64,000 bases of DNA, from positions 1 to 64,000 of the IMG/VR virus record IMGVR_UViG_3300044470_000379; one strand, 5' to 3'. Positions 39,834 to 50,119 of this stretch are shown here, piece by piece. This DNA comes from a virus. Every line of letters begins with the position of its first letter. The stretch's first letter is position 1. Made by a program: the position numbers and the translations under genes. Under the pieces are notes generated by a model, which worked only from the letters and a program-made list of their open reading frames with translations, was not told where the DNA came from and did no database searches.

Positions 39834-42800
39834 TTACGACAGGCTCACGATTCGCTGCGGCAGGTGCGGCTCGTAGATGAATGTGTCCGATGCCATCGCC
39901 CGACCGACGCAAATGATCCATTGGACCGGACCTACACTAGCATCAGGCGAGCCCGTTATCAATGATGAGTAGTCTTGGGTTAAAATTCCACCTTTACCAA
40001 CATAAAGCAGCCCGCCGACCGTGAAGCTCGCCCCGGCGGCTTGAAACGCCCCGCCGTAGGTGGTGCCGCATTCCGCGGTGCCGCCCGCGGAAACCGCGGT
40101 CAGGGTCGCCCCATCGACGAACGGGAAAAGGACCGTGCCGCTGTTCGCCACGCCCGTGGTCTCCGGGGTTGGCGGATAGTCCGTGGGCGGGGAGTCCGTG
40201 TAGGCGAAGTTCGCCGTGAACTGGGTGGGGCTGGCGGTAACAATTACGGCCGACTGCCCGTTGAGGAACGCCGCCCCGGTAAGCCCGTAGAAGAAAGCGG
40301 TCTGCCCGGCTGTGAAGCTGTTAATGCAAGTGACCGTCAGGACATCGCTTATCACCGAGACTTCGGTGATCGGGGCGGTGAGGTGCCCCCGCACGATTGT
40401 GGGGTCGATGGGGGCGATCCCGCCGTCCGGCTGGATGCTGAAGGCCGTCAGCGCCGACATGCTGCCATCCGCCGTGAATTGCTTGGTGTTGTTCGTCGCG
40501 CTTGACGGCACCTGCAAGGAGGGAGCCGCAGGCCCGGATTGGATCATGGTGAACGAGCTTCCCGCCCCTACTGTCTCCGTCGAGGAGAACGAATGGCTCG
40601 CGATGACCTGCACCACGTCTCCCTCGGCGAAGTTGCCGTAGCCCGTGAACGACTGGCTGATCGGAGGCGTAAAGGACGGATCGGTGGACTCGGTCAGGAT
40701 AGCCACGCTGTTTTGCAGCACGGTCACCGTGTAGAGTTCTCCTGAGTCCGTGCCCTCCCAATTGAGCGTCCCGGCGTAGGTGTATTCCCCGGTCGCCCGG
40801 ATCGTGAAGGTGGTCTGGTTGGTCACATTGCCCGTGAGGTCGAAGTCCGCTTGGTCGAAAGCCACGGGGACGCCGGGAGAGCCCGCAGGCACGACCGTGG
40901 CGACGGACACCGACTCGACCGCGAAGCCAAGCTGCTGCGCCAGCGCCAACAGGCTGTTGGCGGTATTGATCTGATCATTGATCGCGTTGACTGCCTGTTG
41001 CTGATATTGCATGAGCGCGGCGTAGCTGATGTTCGTCCGCAGCATGGCCATCTGCACGGGAATCGGCTGCCCTTGTACATCCGGACGGGCTAGGAACGCG
41101 TTCGGGTCGAAATTGATGCCGGACCACCCGCTCGCCCCGGCTCCCGGCGCGCTGTCGTTCGCGTAGGTGACAACAGGGGCTACAGGAATGGCGAGCAACG
41201 GCGTGCCGGGCGTCCAAGCACGGTTGCGGATCGCCACATCCGCTTTCAGCGCCGTGTAGGCGGTCTGGTCCCCGAGGGGATTCAGCGCCCCGTTCAGCGT
41301 CCCGAAATAGGTGACGGCGAATTGGACGAGGTAGGGGTCTTGCGCCAGCAGGGAGACCGTGTTGGTGTTGAAGTCCCGCCAGAACTGCGTGAAGCGGTCC
41401 ACGAGGGTCGCTTGGGCGAACTGATCGTACACGAAACGGTTCCCGAGGCGCGGAGATTCGTACGTCACATCGTTCCGGATGTCCAAGGTTGCCTGCGCCA
41501 CGACCTCGTTGAAGATGGCGGCGATGGCGGTCGGGTATGTGCAAGGCGTCGGATATTCAGCGGTTCCCGTTCCAAGCGTGGCGGTAGTTGTGCTGGCGTA
41601 GTTGACGCTGGTCGGTTTGTAGTCGAGGTCGGAGCCTGTCGTGCCGCTGAGGTAATTGGCATCCTGATAGGCATCCCACGTCTTGGACCTCGTGTAACCG
41701 AGCAAGGCGGCCTCCACGTAGGACAGCTTCCACAGGGTAAGCTGCTGCTGCGCGGTCGGCATCGCTTTCAGCGTGTCGGTGAACGGGATATCCTTCGGCG
41801 TATCGCTCACGCCGGTTCCGCCGAGCACGTTGTTCCACGGCACGGCGTTGGCCGCCAAGCTCGCCATGGACGGCTGGATGTACGTCGTGAACGCGTTCTG
41901 GTATTGGGGCAGCCAATTGCCAGCGCGGCCGTTGCGGCAGATGTCGATGTAGAACAGCCATGCGGACGTGACATACGGATCAAAGCCGGAAGAAACTACG
42001 GAATCGAGATTGATGTAGTGGATCAAATCCTTCTGAAGGTTCGGCTGCCGCACCAAGAGATTGGGATTGCTGTAATCCGCGTCGCCGGGCTCCACGGTGT
42101 TGCCGGTGAGCGACGGGACGATGCTCACGATATTGCTTTGGTACGTCTGCGCGGGCATCTGGTAATCCGAGATGATCGTGCTGGGATCGGGCACCGCGCC
42201 GATCATGGAGGAATTCGGATTGAACGCCGGGCCGTAGACCGGGGTGGTTGTCGATTGCATCTGGGCGACATACAGCGGATCGGTCAAGCTCTGTCCCGCG
42301 GGCGGGACCGTCCCATCGAGGGGCGGAACGATTTGCTGCGTGCCGAGAGTGTTGCCGCTGTAGCCCGTAATGGACGCCGGGGGATTGGCCGCCGGGTTGC
42401 CGAGGTTGGGCAGCCCAAGACTGCATTGGCTGAACGAGAAGTTTGCGTTGAAATTCAGGTTGGGCTTGAGCGCCGCGAACGCCGCCAAGGAGGAGAAATT
42501 GAAGCCGTTCCAGTTGAACATGCCGTCCGGCAGCAAGTTCGGGAGCGACGGAAGCTTGGGCAGGTTCCAGTTGCAGACTTGGTTCAGCAGGAGCGCCAGC
42601 GAGTTCAGAACGGACTGCACCATCTTGAGGAGGTTCTGCTCCATCGCCGCGAGCAGGGCGATGTTCTGCGTGGTCGCTTGGACCAGCGCAACGACATCTT
42701 TCTGGAACTGGTTGACTTCCTGCAAGAAAGCGAGCGAGTCGGCGATGTACTTGAACTTGCGGGGATTGCGCTTAAGCTGCCCGTCCACGGCCAGCTTGTT

Positions 42801-43025
42801 CATGTCCGTGTAGGTCTTGATCTTGGCTAGGACAAGCTGCTGCTTCTGGAGCAGCCAGTGGTTGGCTTCCGCGATGTTCCGTTCCAGCCAGCGTCCGTCT
42901 TCCAGCGCTTTGTGGTAGTACTTCTCGATTGTGGGATCGCCGAGCGGGTTGTGCCGATTGATCGCGCCCTTGGCCGTGATCGGCCACATCAGCACGCTTG
43001 ACGGAATGATGGGAGGGGTAGACAT
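39834..43025 (-). CDS. Large virion structural protein (1063 aa)
   Basis: The N-terminal 150 residues are helical (long Gln/Leu/Ala helices, QKQQLVLAKIKTYTDMNKL), followed by Asn/Pro-rich beta sequence, a helical middle (about 480-600), and beta-sandwich modules at the end. Near residues 905-975 is YGLTGAAFLNGQSAVIV, the module shared with the J and I proteins. Position between spike and lysis genes suggests a baseplate or fibre-base protein. AAGGAG lies before the TAATG junction. No family recognised. Confidence 0.65.
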   Translation of the reverse strand: MSTPPIIPSSVLMWPITAKGAINRHNPLGDPTIEKYYHKALEDGRWLERNIAEANHWLLQKQQLVLAKIKTYTDMNKLAVDGQLKRNPRKFKYIADSLAFLQEVNQFQKDVVALVQATTQNIALLAAMEQNLLKMVQSVLNSLALLLNQVCNWNLPKLPSLPNLLPDGMFNWNGFNFSSLAAFAALKPNLNFNANFSFSQCSLGLPNLGNPAANPPASITGYSGNTLGTQQIVPPLDGTVPPAGQSLTDPLYVAQMQSTTTPVYGPAFNPNSSMIGAVPDPSTIISDYQMPAQTYQSNIVSIVPSLTGNTVEPGDADYSNPNLLVRQPNLQKDLIHYINLDSVVSSGFDPYVTSAWLFYIDICRNGRAGNWLPQYQNAFTTYIQPSMASLAANAVPWNNVLGGTGVSDTPKDIPFTDTLKAMPTAQQQLTLWKLSYVEAALLGYTRSKTWDAYQDANYLSGTTGSDLDYKPTSVNYASTTTATLGTGTAEYPTPCTYPTAIAAIFNEVVAQATLDIRNDVTYESPRLGNRFVYDQFAQATLVDRFTQFWRDFNTNTVSLLAQDPYLVQFAVTYFGTLNGALNPLGDQTAYTALKADVAIRNRAWTPGTPLLAIPVAPVVTYANDSAPGAGASGWSGINFDPNAFLARPDVQGQPIPVQMAMLRTNISYAALMQYQQQAVNAINDQINTANSLLALAQQLGFAVESVSVATVVPAGSPGVPVAFDQADFDLTGNVTNQTTFTIRATGEYTYAGTLNWEGTDSGELYTVTVLQNSVAILTESTDPSFTPPISQSFTGYGNFAEGDVVQVIASHSFSSTETVGAGSSFTMIQSGPAAPSLQVPSSATNNTKQFTADGSMSALTAFSIQPDGGIAPIDPTIVRGHLTAPITEVSVISDVLTVTCINSFTAGQTAFFYGLTGAAFLNGQSAVIVTASPTQFTANFAYTDSPPTDYPPTPETTGVANSGTVLFPFVDGATLTAVSAGGTAECGTTYGGAFQAAGASFTVGGLLYVGKGGILTQDYSSLITGSPDASVGPVQWIICVGRAMASDTFIYEPHLPQRIVSLS

Positions 43026-43801
43026 TAGCTGTTCTCCTTACAGCTTTGCCATCTACGTCGTGAAGCGCACGATTTAGAGCAATAAATTCTTCTATTACGC
43101 TCTTTGAATTTTATGAAGAATGTCTTCATGCAAGTCGGGCATGTTTTTTCAAGGAGCGGTTTACTCTTGGCTTTTTTGGAGGCGCTAATTCGTTGTGCCC
43201 GTAACAAGCGGGCTCCGCAATTAGTTGGGTCGTGATGCCATCGTAAGGCCCGCTTAGACTGCCCTTGTTTCCACTGTTCGGTATGTTCTATTGGGGAATG
43301 TGTCAATCTCCATGCTTGAGCCACCTTCCTGTTTTCCTTTGCAGACGATGTAGCAAAAGCGAGAGCGTGTTTCTTGCGATTCTCCGGATTTGCAAACCTC
43401 TTTCGTTGGGCGGCCGAAACATTGGTTTTAGTACTTGGACGATTCATAATTATTTTCATCAGCCCACTCATTTTCAAACAATGCTCCGAAGAATAGGAGC
43501 CCCCAACCCCGCCATCACGAATGTTATACCCGACAACCGGATTCTGACTGGCTGTAGCCTTAACAAGCAGTTTTTCGTGGGCGCAAATTTCCACATCAGT
43601 CTGTCCTTGGAAGAGCGGATGAATCGACCAAACTGTGGAGGGATATTTCTGCATCGCCGCAAAAAGGCGAGAACGTCCTCGGTATTTTTCGGTCTGAGCA
43701 CACCAAACCTTTTCTCGAAGATACTTGTCCAAATCCGACCTTATCGTCTTGCCTATATAAAGCTTTAGGTTTTGAGAGTTTACAATCGCGTAAACGAACA
43801 T
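43025..43801 (-). CDS. GIY-YIG homing endonuclease with C-terminal zinc ribbon (258 aa)
   Basis: From ATG 43801 it reads MFVYAIVNSQNLKLYIGKT, the GIY-YIG core; Arg and Glu follow in SRLFAAMQKY and CAHEKLL. The middle holds basic DNA-binding helices, and the end a zinc ribbon (CPTCMKTF...YCSKSC). AGGAG is 13 bases upstream, slightly far; a TTG at 43840 is the alternative. It lies between the spike gene and the 1063-aa gene, coupled to the latter by TAATG. Confidence 0.85.
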   Translation of the reverse strand: MFVYAIVNSQNLKLYIGKTIRSDLDKYLREKVWCAQTEKYRGRSRLFAAMQKYPSTVWSIHPLFQGQTDVEICAHEKLLVKATASQNPVVGYNIRDGGVGGSYSSEHCLKMSGLMKIIMNRPSTKTNVSAAQRKRFANPENRKKHALAFATSSAKENRKVAQAWRLTHSPIEHTEQWKQGQSKRALRWHHDPTNCGARLLRAQRISASKKAKSKPLLEKTCPTCMKTFFIKFKERNRRIYCSKSCASRRRWQSCKENS

Positions 43802-43905
43802 GCCAGAAACACACTCCTGTAAGTGCTTTTGGTGGTTCAAAAAGTGGAGGCTGCTGTTTTTCCGGTTTGCTGGAAATATACTGTATCATGTTCATATGTT
43901 TGATA

Positions 43906-46281
43906 CTAGCTGTTTTCATCGCCGGGAACGGGTTGCTGAGAGCCTTGATTTGAAACAATATCCGGTGCCTCGATGGTGTGCCGCACAAGGGACATCTCGA
44001 TGGACTTCTGCTGCGTGAAAATCTTGTCCACCTTGGTGACGTGCCGCCAATTGGTGCATTCGGTGATGAAATCGCCCGTGCAGTTGTATTGGAGGTTCCC
44101 CTTGTGGGTGATGTCGATGTCGCCCTCAAGCTCTATGCGCAACGCCTTGTACTGCTTGTTCGGCCTTATGACGATCTCGCAGCCGCCGAGCAACGTAGCT
44201 GTGACCGAGCGCCCCTGCTTGTCAGCGCCAATGACTGCGACCAATCCGCCGTCCGTGTCGAGCAAAATGGATTGGCCGGAAACCGGGTTCGACCCTACGC
44301 GCACAAGGATGTCCCGTGTGGAATGCAGGTCGAGAGACAGCCCGTGCTGGTCCATCGCCGTGTTGCCTGTAGTGCTGGGATCGCTCGGGACTGGCGTGCC
44401 GCTCCACGCGGCCGTGTTGAACGGAAGCATGTTGAGAGTCGGCTGCCCCGCTACCGTAAGGTTGTTGAAAGCATAGATGCTGTCGCCAGCGCCATAGTTG
44501 GGGCGTCCCGGCGAATAGGCGTCCTTGCGACTTGTATCGCCCACAGCGTAAGCCGTTTTGCCCGGGCCATCCTGATAGCCGTTTATGAGATGGCGGCGTT
44601 TGGCGGCGGGGTTCCTAGCGCCGAGGCGCACGGCGGCGGAGCCGTCGAGCGCAGCGCGAAGCGAGACATTCTCCGCTCCTGTCTTGTTGTAGCCCTGCGT
44701 GTCCACGCCGGAGTCTCCGGGCTTCAGCTTGACGCCGCTGGCGGTCCAGTACTGGAGCGTGCGCGCAGCGGGGGCATCGCTCTTGCTTCGGATTTGCGTC
44801 TGCACCGTGCGGCGGGCGTTCGGCAATCCCGTATCGTCCGCGCCGAGCCGGATCACGGCCTGACCCAACGCCTGAACATCCAACGCCTCTTCCTCGTCGC
44901 GGTTCTTGCCGACGACCAGCTTGGCCGATCCCACGAGATGGGCTTCCAAGGAGCGCCCGGCTCCGTGCGGGTGCTCGTAATTTCCGGCCAAGGGGATATT
45001 TTCCTTCGGCAGCGTCGAGCCGATCTCGAAGCTCGTGAAGCCTTCCTTGGTCACGTCCAAGCGGGTCGTGTTGTACTCGTAGGGGAAGCGGATCGCCATG
45101 CAGGAGGCGGCCAAGCGCGCTTCGGCATGGTCTGCGGAATCAACCACGGGGAAATACGCCGACTCCACGTCCGCTCCGAAGCGTCCGTTAGCTGAGGTGC
45201 TGTTAGGACTGATGAACAGGCTCGGCTTGAGGACCTTGCCGTATGTCAGCTTGTCGAAGCGGTTGTACCCGACCAGCGTGCCCGCCGCTTTTTCGAGGAT
45301 GAAAGCCCGCCGTGCCGGGGTCACGCCTTCTGCCAATGCGGGGCCTACCGGCTTTTGGCTGGTGTCGTCCGGGTGGTCCCAGCCCTGCATGACCGTGAAA
45401 GTTTCGCTGTCGTACGCCACTTGGCCGCTGGGGCTGACGACCGTGGTACGACCCCACGGATCGGCATTCGTGCCGAGGATCGTGTCCTGCAAGTCCGTCT
45501 GGATGGTTTCTATCGGCGGAACGTAATCCAGCGAGTATTCCTGCACCAGCTCGGTGTTTTCCGCGAACGGGATCACGTCCTGCTTGCCGCTGACATAGCG
45601 ATCCGACGGCTGCGCGCCGGGCTGCAAGTAGGCGATATATTCTTGAGAGCCGTCCGGAAGGGTGACAGGTGCCAAACCGGGCGCATTCGGGCGATTGATC
45701 GGGCCTTGGTACGACAAGCCGCCGCCGGTCACCGTGACTTTGCGTGCGGCTATCTGCGTCCAGGTGCGGCGGTCGGTGTCGAGCTTGTCCCTGCTGAAGT
45801 CCGAGCCCAATCGGTCCCAGCCCTGGTCGATCTTTTCCGAGTAGCCCCCGGTGAACGACGATGTCTTCTGCCCCGGAAACGCCTTGCGGTACGTGCCGCG
45901 GAGGCGGTCGCTGTATCCCTGAAGCTCCGAGCCCTCGACGAAACGCTGGGAGATGGCGTCCATGTGCCGTATCGTGTCGCTGTTCACCCAGCTTAGGATA
46001 ACGGTGTCGCTGAAGCCGCCGGTATAGTCGATATTGGCAGCCACGCACACGGAGGATTGCTCCGGCATGTACACCTCGCCGCCTGTCGCCGAAGAAGACG
46101 AGGCGGGGAACCACTGCACTTCCTTGTAGATGATCGCGGTGCCGACTTCTTCAAGGGTCAGGACATGCCGCTCATAGTCCACTGTGAGGACGCGCGCGAT
46201 GAACGGCTTGAACTTGACATCGTCGCGCCGCCTGTCCACCAGCGATTCCCTGTAGAGTCTCCTGTTGTCCTCGACTATCAT
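43906..46281 (-). CDS. Baseplate spike protein, gp5/gpV-like (791 aa)
   Basis: Residues 20-110 look like the OB-fold at the start of spike proteins (FKPFIARVLTVDYERHVLTLEEV and GGEVYMPEQSSVCVAANIDY). The C-terminal 200 residues read as a beta-prism/helix (LSLDLHSTRDILVRVG, SVTATLLGGCEIVI, DITHKGNLQYNCTGDF), the needle shaft. It follows the hub gene by a TAATG overlap, the normal order for hub and spike. It would form the membrane-piercing tip of the contractile tail. Confidence 0.75.
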   Translation of the reverse strand: MIVEDNRRLYRESLVDRRRDDVKFKPFIARVLTVDYERHVLTLEEVGTAIIYKEVQWFPASSSSATGGEVYMPEQSSVCVAANIDYTGGFSDTVILSWVNSDTIRHMDAISQRFVEGSELQGYSDRLRGTYRKAFPGQKTSSFTGGYSEKIDQGWDRLGSDFSRDKLDTDRRTWTQIAARKVTVTGGGLSYQGPINRPNAPGLAPVTLPDGSQEYIAYLQPGAQPSDRYVSGKQDVIPFAENTELVQEYSLDYVPPIETIQTDLQDTILGTNADPWGRTTVVSPSGQVAYDSETFTVMQGWDHPDDTSQKPVGPALAEGVTPARRAFILEKAAGTLVGYNRFDKLTYGKVLKPSLFISPNSTSANGRFGADVESAYFPVVDSADHAEARLAASCMAIRFPYEYNTTRLDVTKEGFTSFEIGSTLPKENIPLAGNYEHPHGAGRSLEAHLVGSAKLVVGKNRDEEEALDVQALGQAVIRLGADDTGLPNARRTVQTQIRSKSDAPAARTLQYWTASGVKLKPGDSGVDTQGYNKTGAENVSLRAALDGSAAVRLGARNPAAKRRHLINGYQDGPGKTAYAVGDTSRKDAYSPGRPNYGAGDSIYAFNNLTVAGQPTLNMLPFNTAAWSGTPVPSDPSTTGNTAMDQHGLSLDLHSTRDILVRVGSNPVSGQSILLDTDGGLVAVIGADKQGRSVTATLLGGCEIVIRPNKQYKALRIELEGDIDITHKGNLQYNCTGDFITECTNWRHVTKVDKIFTQQKSIEMSLVRHTIEAPDIVSNQGSQQPVPGDENS

Positions 46282-48989
46282 TAATCGTCCGCTCCCTTGA
46301 ACTGGTCAAGCTCCGTCGAAGTGTTCGGCGTTGCACCAGCCCCCGGCGCAATTGTCGGGGGCGTGTTGGCGAACTGGGCCGCCGTCTTGCCCGGCCCGGC
46401 TCCGGCCGCTGGCGAAGGCGGCGTTGAGTTTATATTCTGCATCACTTGACGGGCATTCTTGACCGGAGAGACCGCCCCAGTTACTAATACGTCGATCAAT
46501 TGATTCCCGGCATTTTGTGTCTGGCTTGCTAGCGATGCATCAAGCTGCCCCTGTATGTCGGGCTGCATAGTATTGAGCAGTTGCGTATCGTTGCTGGTCT
46601 GGCTGCCGGAATAATCGAGGACTATCACCGTATCCGTGTCCGCTTCGTTCTGTATCTGGGCCAAGGCGCTGATAAGCTGGCTGGACGGACTCGACGTGGC
46701 CGTAGGCGTGCCGAGGCCCGCGAACAGGAAGGAGTTAGTGGCGTTCAGGACATTGATGTCCTGCTGGCTCTCCTGTGCGTTTCCGCTCACATCAGTAGGT
46801 TGGGCGACGTAACCCAGTTCCGTGACATCCTTGATAACCGTGCGGAGGTCTTTGTAGCGGCCCCACGGGAAAGGAGCCAGTACTTCGTATCCCTTGCCGT
46901 CCGTGTACGGGATGACGCTGCTTGTGCCGCCGTCGCCTCCCCAAACGTCCCTGAAATACTGATTGTCTACAAGCCGCGCATTGACATAATACGAAGTGTC
47001 CTGCTTCACGACATAGCTGGCGCTTGCTGTGTCGGGCTGGAAAACCCAAGTCGAAGCGAGGCGCTGCGAGGTCAAGGTCCGCAGGATATAGTCATCGGCA
47101 GTCGGCTGCACTTCCGGCGTAGCGGGCAGGGAGCCCGGCTGGTTCGTGGGTATAGCGGGGGAATCCTGGGACTGGCTGCCGCTGGATGTGCCGCCTTGCG
47201 CGAGCGAGGCAAAATAGCTCTGGTAAAACTGGAGGCTGTTTCCGGGGGACTGCTCGGGATTCGGGCCTGTCGAAGCGTTCGAAGAGTTGTCCTTTGTCCA
47301 TTGGTACACAAGATTCGGGGCGCTGTAGAAATACGTGTAGGGCGCTCCGTTGGAATCCGTCGCCTGCGCGGGGATCAAAACCCTGCGGCGGATAGAGTCG
47401 CACATGATTGTCATGGTGGCGTTGCCGCCCACCTGGTACTGGATGCTGAGGCTCTTGACGTACCCGTAGAAATCCTTGTGCGGGAAATAGATCGGAAACC
47501 CGAGCTTCAGTTCCGGGCGCAACGGTATAGTAACCGTGTAGGTGCGGTACCCGCGATTGGCCCTGACAGTCTCCACCACGGCATGGATGCTGAGAGCTAG
47601 CTTGTCATCCCCGATCCATGGCACCTTGATCGTGGGCTCCTCGCGCAGCCCGAATTTCTTGAGCTTGTCGATGTCGATCCATTCGCCCACGGAAAGAAGC
47701 ACATCGTTATACGCAATCTGCATGCCGGGATTGAAGTTCCCCATGCAGGTCACGCGGGTTTTACGGATTGCCGCTTGGTCCTCCGTCTCGTTTTCCGTGA
47801 GGATTTCGGACAAGAAAACAACAAACGGATTGGTCTGCTCCTGGATTTCCGTCAGGGGATTAGAGGCGCTGGAATATGCATCTCCGGACCCTTGCGCGGT
47901 TTGCGAAGTTTTTTGATTCATCGGACCAAGGTTTGTCACGTCAAGGTTGTACAGAGGCGGCTTGATGATGATCTTGCCGTCCACGTCCTGATAGCCCTCA
48001 AACTCTATGGCTTGGATGAGTTGGCGGATGTTCTCCAGCCGAGACACGATCTTGTTGTTGAATTGATTAAAGCCGGTCATCGTCGCGTCCGGATGGTATC
48101 CCCTGATCATGCCGTAGTATATGTCCGCCTGCTGGTCGGGCGTAGCCTTTGTCGGCGACGCTACCGACTGCGCCGGAAGCGTGTTCTTCGCCCTGCTGTT
48201 TATGACATCGGAAAGTTTCACCTGCGATTTGTCGAGGACATCCTTGTACGAAACCCCGTAAATGTGGACATCCTTGGCAATGCCCGACAAAATCGCCTGC
48301 CACTTGGCGATGTAACCGGCGGAGACCGCCGCAGAGTATCTGTCGGACTGGAGGGACGGCGAGTCCTGGTTCAAGTTAGTTTGCTGGAATCCCGCCGTGT
48401 TGAGCCCGTAGACGAACATCGCCGCGAGGATCAAATAGGGGTTTTTGAAAGCGAAGATGGTGCTCCAGTTTACAGCCTCCACATGGCTGTCTATCGCGGT
48501 CTGTATGGAGGGGCTCAAGTTGATCTGCATCAATTCTAGGAAGTGCAGCGTGCCGTGGCACTGCACGGATATCTCAAGGAGTCTGCCGTTGTCCGAATAT
48601 CCGATATGCGATACCAAGCCCTTGAAGACGCGGCGGTACACCGTGTCGCCGTTGCTGGCGAGAAAGTACCCCTTGGCAAAGATTTGCACCTCCATCATCG
48701 TCTGGATGAGGTTGTTGCCGCCCGGCATCATGTACAGGTTCTTCAGATAGTTGGGCACCTGAAGGCCGAAGGACGCCTGCGGAACCAAAGCCTCCGTGTC
48801 GTACCCGGCATTGAACGAGGTCACATGGTCGTTGAAGTTCACGATGCTGTAGTGCGCTTTCGTGTTGGGATCGTCGATGAAATAATTCAGCAGGTAGGGC
48901 AGACCCTCAAGGTACACGACAACATCGGGGGCGGTCTTGATTATTTCCCGCTCCTGCACCGTCTGCGAAATGTTGCGGATCGTCGACAT
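46281..48989 (-). CDS. Baseplate hub protein (902 aa)
   Basis: The first 170 residues have strands PDVVVYLEGLPYLL and MEVQIFAKGYFL with RRVFKGLVSHIGYSDNGRLLEISVQCHG, the pattern of hub proteins of the gp27/gpD type. The middle includes PLYNLDVTNL and YTVTIPLRPELKLGFPIYF and a late insertion rich in Ser, Gln and Pro. GGAGGTGG leads to the TAATG start. Family size is normally 350-450 aa, so this is extended by about 400 residues. Confidence 0.7.
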   Translation of the reverse strand: MSTIRNISQTVQEREIIKTAPDVVVYLEGLPYLLNYFIDDPNTKAHYSIVNFNDHVTSFNAGYDTEALVPQASFGLQVPNYLKNLYMMPGGNNLIQTMMEVQIFAKGYFLASNGDTVYRRVFKGLVSHIGYSDNGRLLEISVQCHGTLHFLELMQINLSPSIQTAIDSHVEAVNWSTIFAFKNPYLILAAMFVYGLNTAGFQQTNLNQDSPSLQSDRYSAAVSAGYIAKWQAILSGIAKDVHIYGVSYKDVLDKSQVKLSDVINSRAKNTLPAQSVASPTKATPDQQADIYYGMIRGYHPDATMTGFNQFNNKIVSRLENIRQLIQAIEFEGYQDVDGKIIIKPPLYNLDVTNLGPMNQKTSQTAQGSGDAYSSASNPLTEIQEQTNPFVVFLSEILTENETEDQAAIRKTRVTCMGNFNPGMQIAYNDVLLSVGEWIDIDKLKKFGLREEPTIKVPWIGDDKLALSIHAVVETVRANRGYRTYTVTIPLRPELKLGFPIYFPHKDFYGYVKSLSIQYQVGGNATMTIMCDSIRRRVLIPAQATDSNGAPYTYFYSAPNLVYQWTKDNSSNASTGPNPEQSPGNSLQFYQSYFASLAQGGTSSGSQSQDSPAIPTNQPGSLPATPEVQPTADDYILRTLTSQRLASTWVFQPDTASASYVVKQDTSYYVNARLVDNQYFRDVWGGDGGTSSVIPYTDGKGYEVLAPFPWGRYKDLRTVIKDVTELGYVAQPTDVSGNAQESQQDINVLNATNSFLFAGLGTPTATSSPSSQLISALAQIQNEADTDTVIVLDYSGSQTSNDTQLLNTMQPDIQGQLDASLASQTQNAGNQLIDVLVTGAVSPVKNARQVMQNINSTPPSPAAGAGPGKTAAQFANTPPTIAPGAGATPNTSTELDQFKGADD

Positions 48990-50116
48990 TAGCCACCTCC
49001 GGTTGGTGGCGGGGGCGGAGACGTAGGAGCGAACAGCCCCGTCTGGTACACCGTATTCATTATGGGCGACGAATCCACCGTGGTCGTGTCAAGACTCGGC
49101 AGCAAAGCGTTCTGGGTCTCGACCTGTATCGCCGGAGACACAACCGTAGCCGATGGCTGTACTGGTTCAGGCTGGGTCGGAGGCAAGTACTGTGCCGGGG
49201 TAGCGGCGTTCGCCGGAATCCCCTGCGAGGAGCTAGCTGTCGAAGACAACCAAGCGGCGTAGGAATGCCCCCTTTGTACACCGCTCGAAAGCTGGTTCTG
49301 GTACGGGGAGCCGCTGCGGAACCGCTCGATCCATGCTACGAATTGGATGTTGAACGACGCCAGCCACGGCTCGTCGGCGTTCTGGGTGATCGTCAGGGTG
49401 TCGAACATGCCGAACCAGTCGAAGTTCCCGACGATAAGCTCCACGTCCGCGTGCATCTTGATCCTGCGGCGTGCAAAGTCCGCCGCCAGCGGACCCTCGG
49501 CTACCTGCTCGCCCTCGAACCAGTAGCCGTTGTTCTCGAATACCATCTGAAGCTGCTCAAGGTTGCGGTACGATTCCGAGAATTGCTGGTACTTGTCCGT
49601 GATGCCGAAGGCGAAATACTGCCCGGCCGTCTTGCCGCTCAGGTTGACATTGACGGAGTCCTCGCCCCATACGCCGATCTGCCATCCGGCGCGGGTCATC
49701 GCCTGCCCGTCGAGGGTCGTGCGCGAAATTGCCACCTGCGCGGGATTGATGAGGAACCTGTACACCGCCGGGACGTTATTGCTAGTCTGCTGGTTCGCAG
49801 AGGTGGACCCCCGGTTCTGGAGCCGGATGATCACGTAGTCGATGTATGGCTCCATGGCCGCCGCGACGTAGAAGTCGCTTTGCTCAACAAGGGCTGTGCG
49901 TGTCGAGCCCGGAGCATACCCTTTCTGGTCCGGAGACTGCTGTCCACCGGCGGTCCATGCGCTCTGAAACTGGGTCGCCTCGCCCGCCGGGTTCACCGGG
50001 GTGGGGATGATCCGTTTCTCGCCGCGGATGGGAATCTGCGTGGGCGATACGGTAGCGTTGTCATTCACGCCGCTCGGCCTTACGTCGCTGATATCATTAG
50101 CGGGCTGGTTTGCCAT
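48989..50116 (-). CDS. Tail/baseplate protein (375 aa)
   Basis: The core (residues 75-285) has YRFLINPAQVAISRTTLDGQ and TRAGWQIGVWGED, then LEQLQMVFENNGYW and WFGMFDTLTITQNADEPW. This resembles the C-terminal part of the transglycosylase gene next door (NQDAEKPFSWSF), so the two share a tail-associated domain linking tube and hub. Both ends are Pro/Gln/Thr-rich and probably flexible. It is the gene between the tail lysozyme and the hub. Confidence 0.65.
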   Translation of the reverse strand: MANQPANDISDVRPSGVNDNATVSPTQIPIRGEKRIIPTPVNPAGEATQFQSAWTAGGQQSPDQKGYAPGSTRTALVEQSDFYVAAAMEPYIDYVIIRLQNRGSTSANQQTSNNVPAVYRFLINPAQVAISRTTLDGQAMTRAGWQIGVWGEDSVNVNLSGKTAGQYFAFGITDKYQQFSESYRNLEQLQMVFENNGYWFEGEQVAEGPLAADFARRRIKMHADVELIVGNFDWFGMFDTLTITQNADEPWLASFNIQFVAWIERFRSGSPYQNQLSSGVQRGHSYAAWLSSTASSSQGIPANAATPAQYLPPTQPEPVQPSATVVSPAIQVETQNALLPSLDTTTVDSSPIMNTVYQTGLFAPTSPPPPPTGGG

Positions 50117-50119
50117 GGT

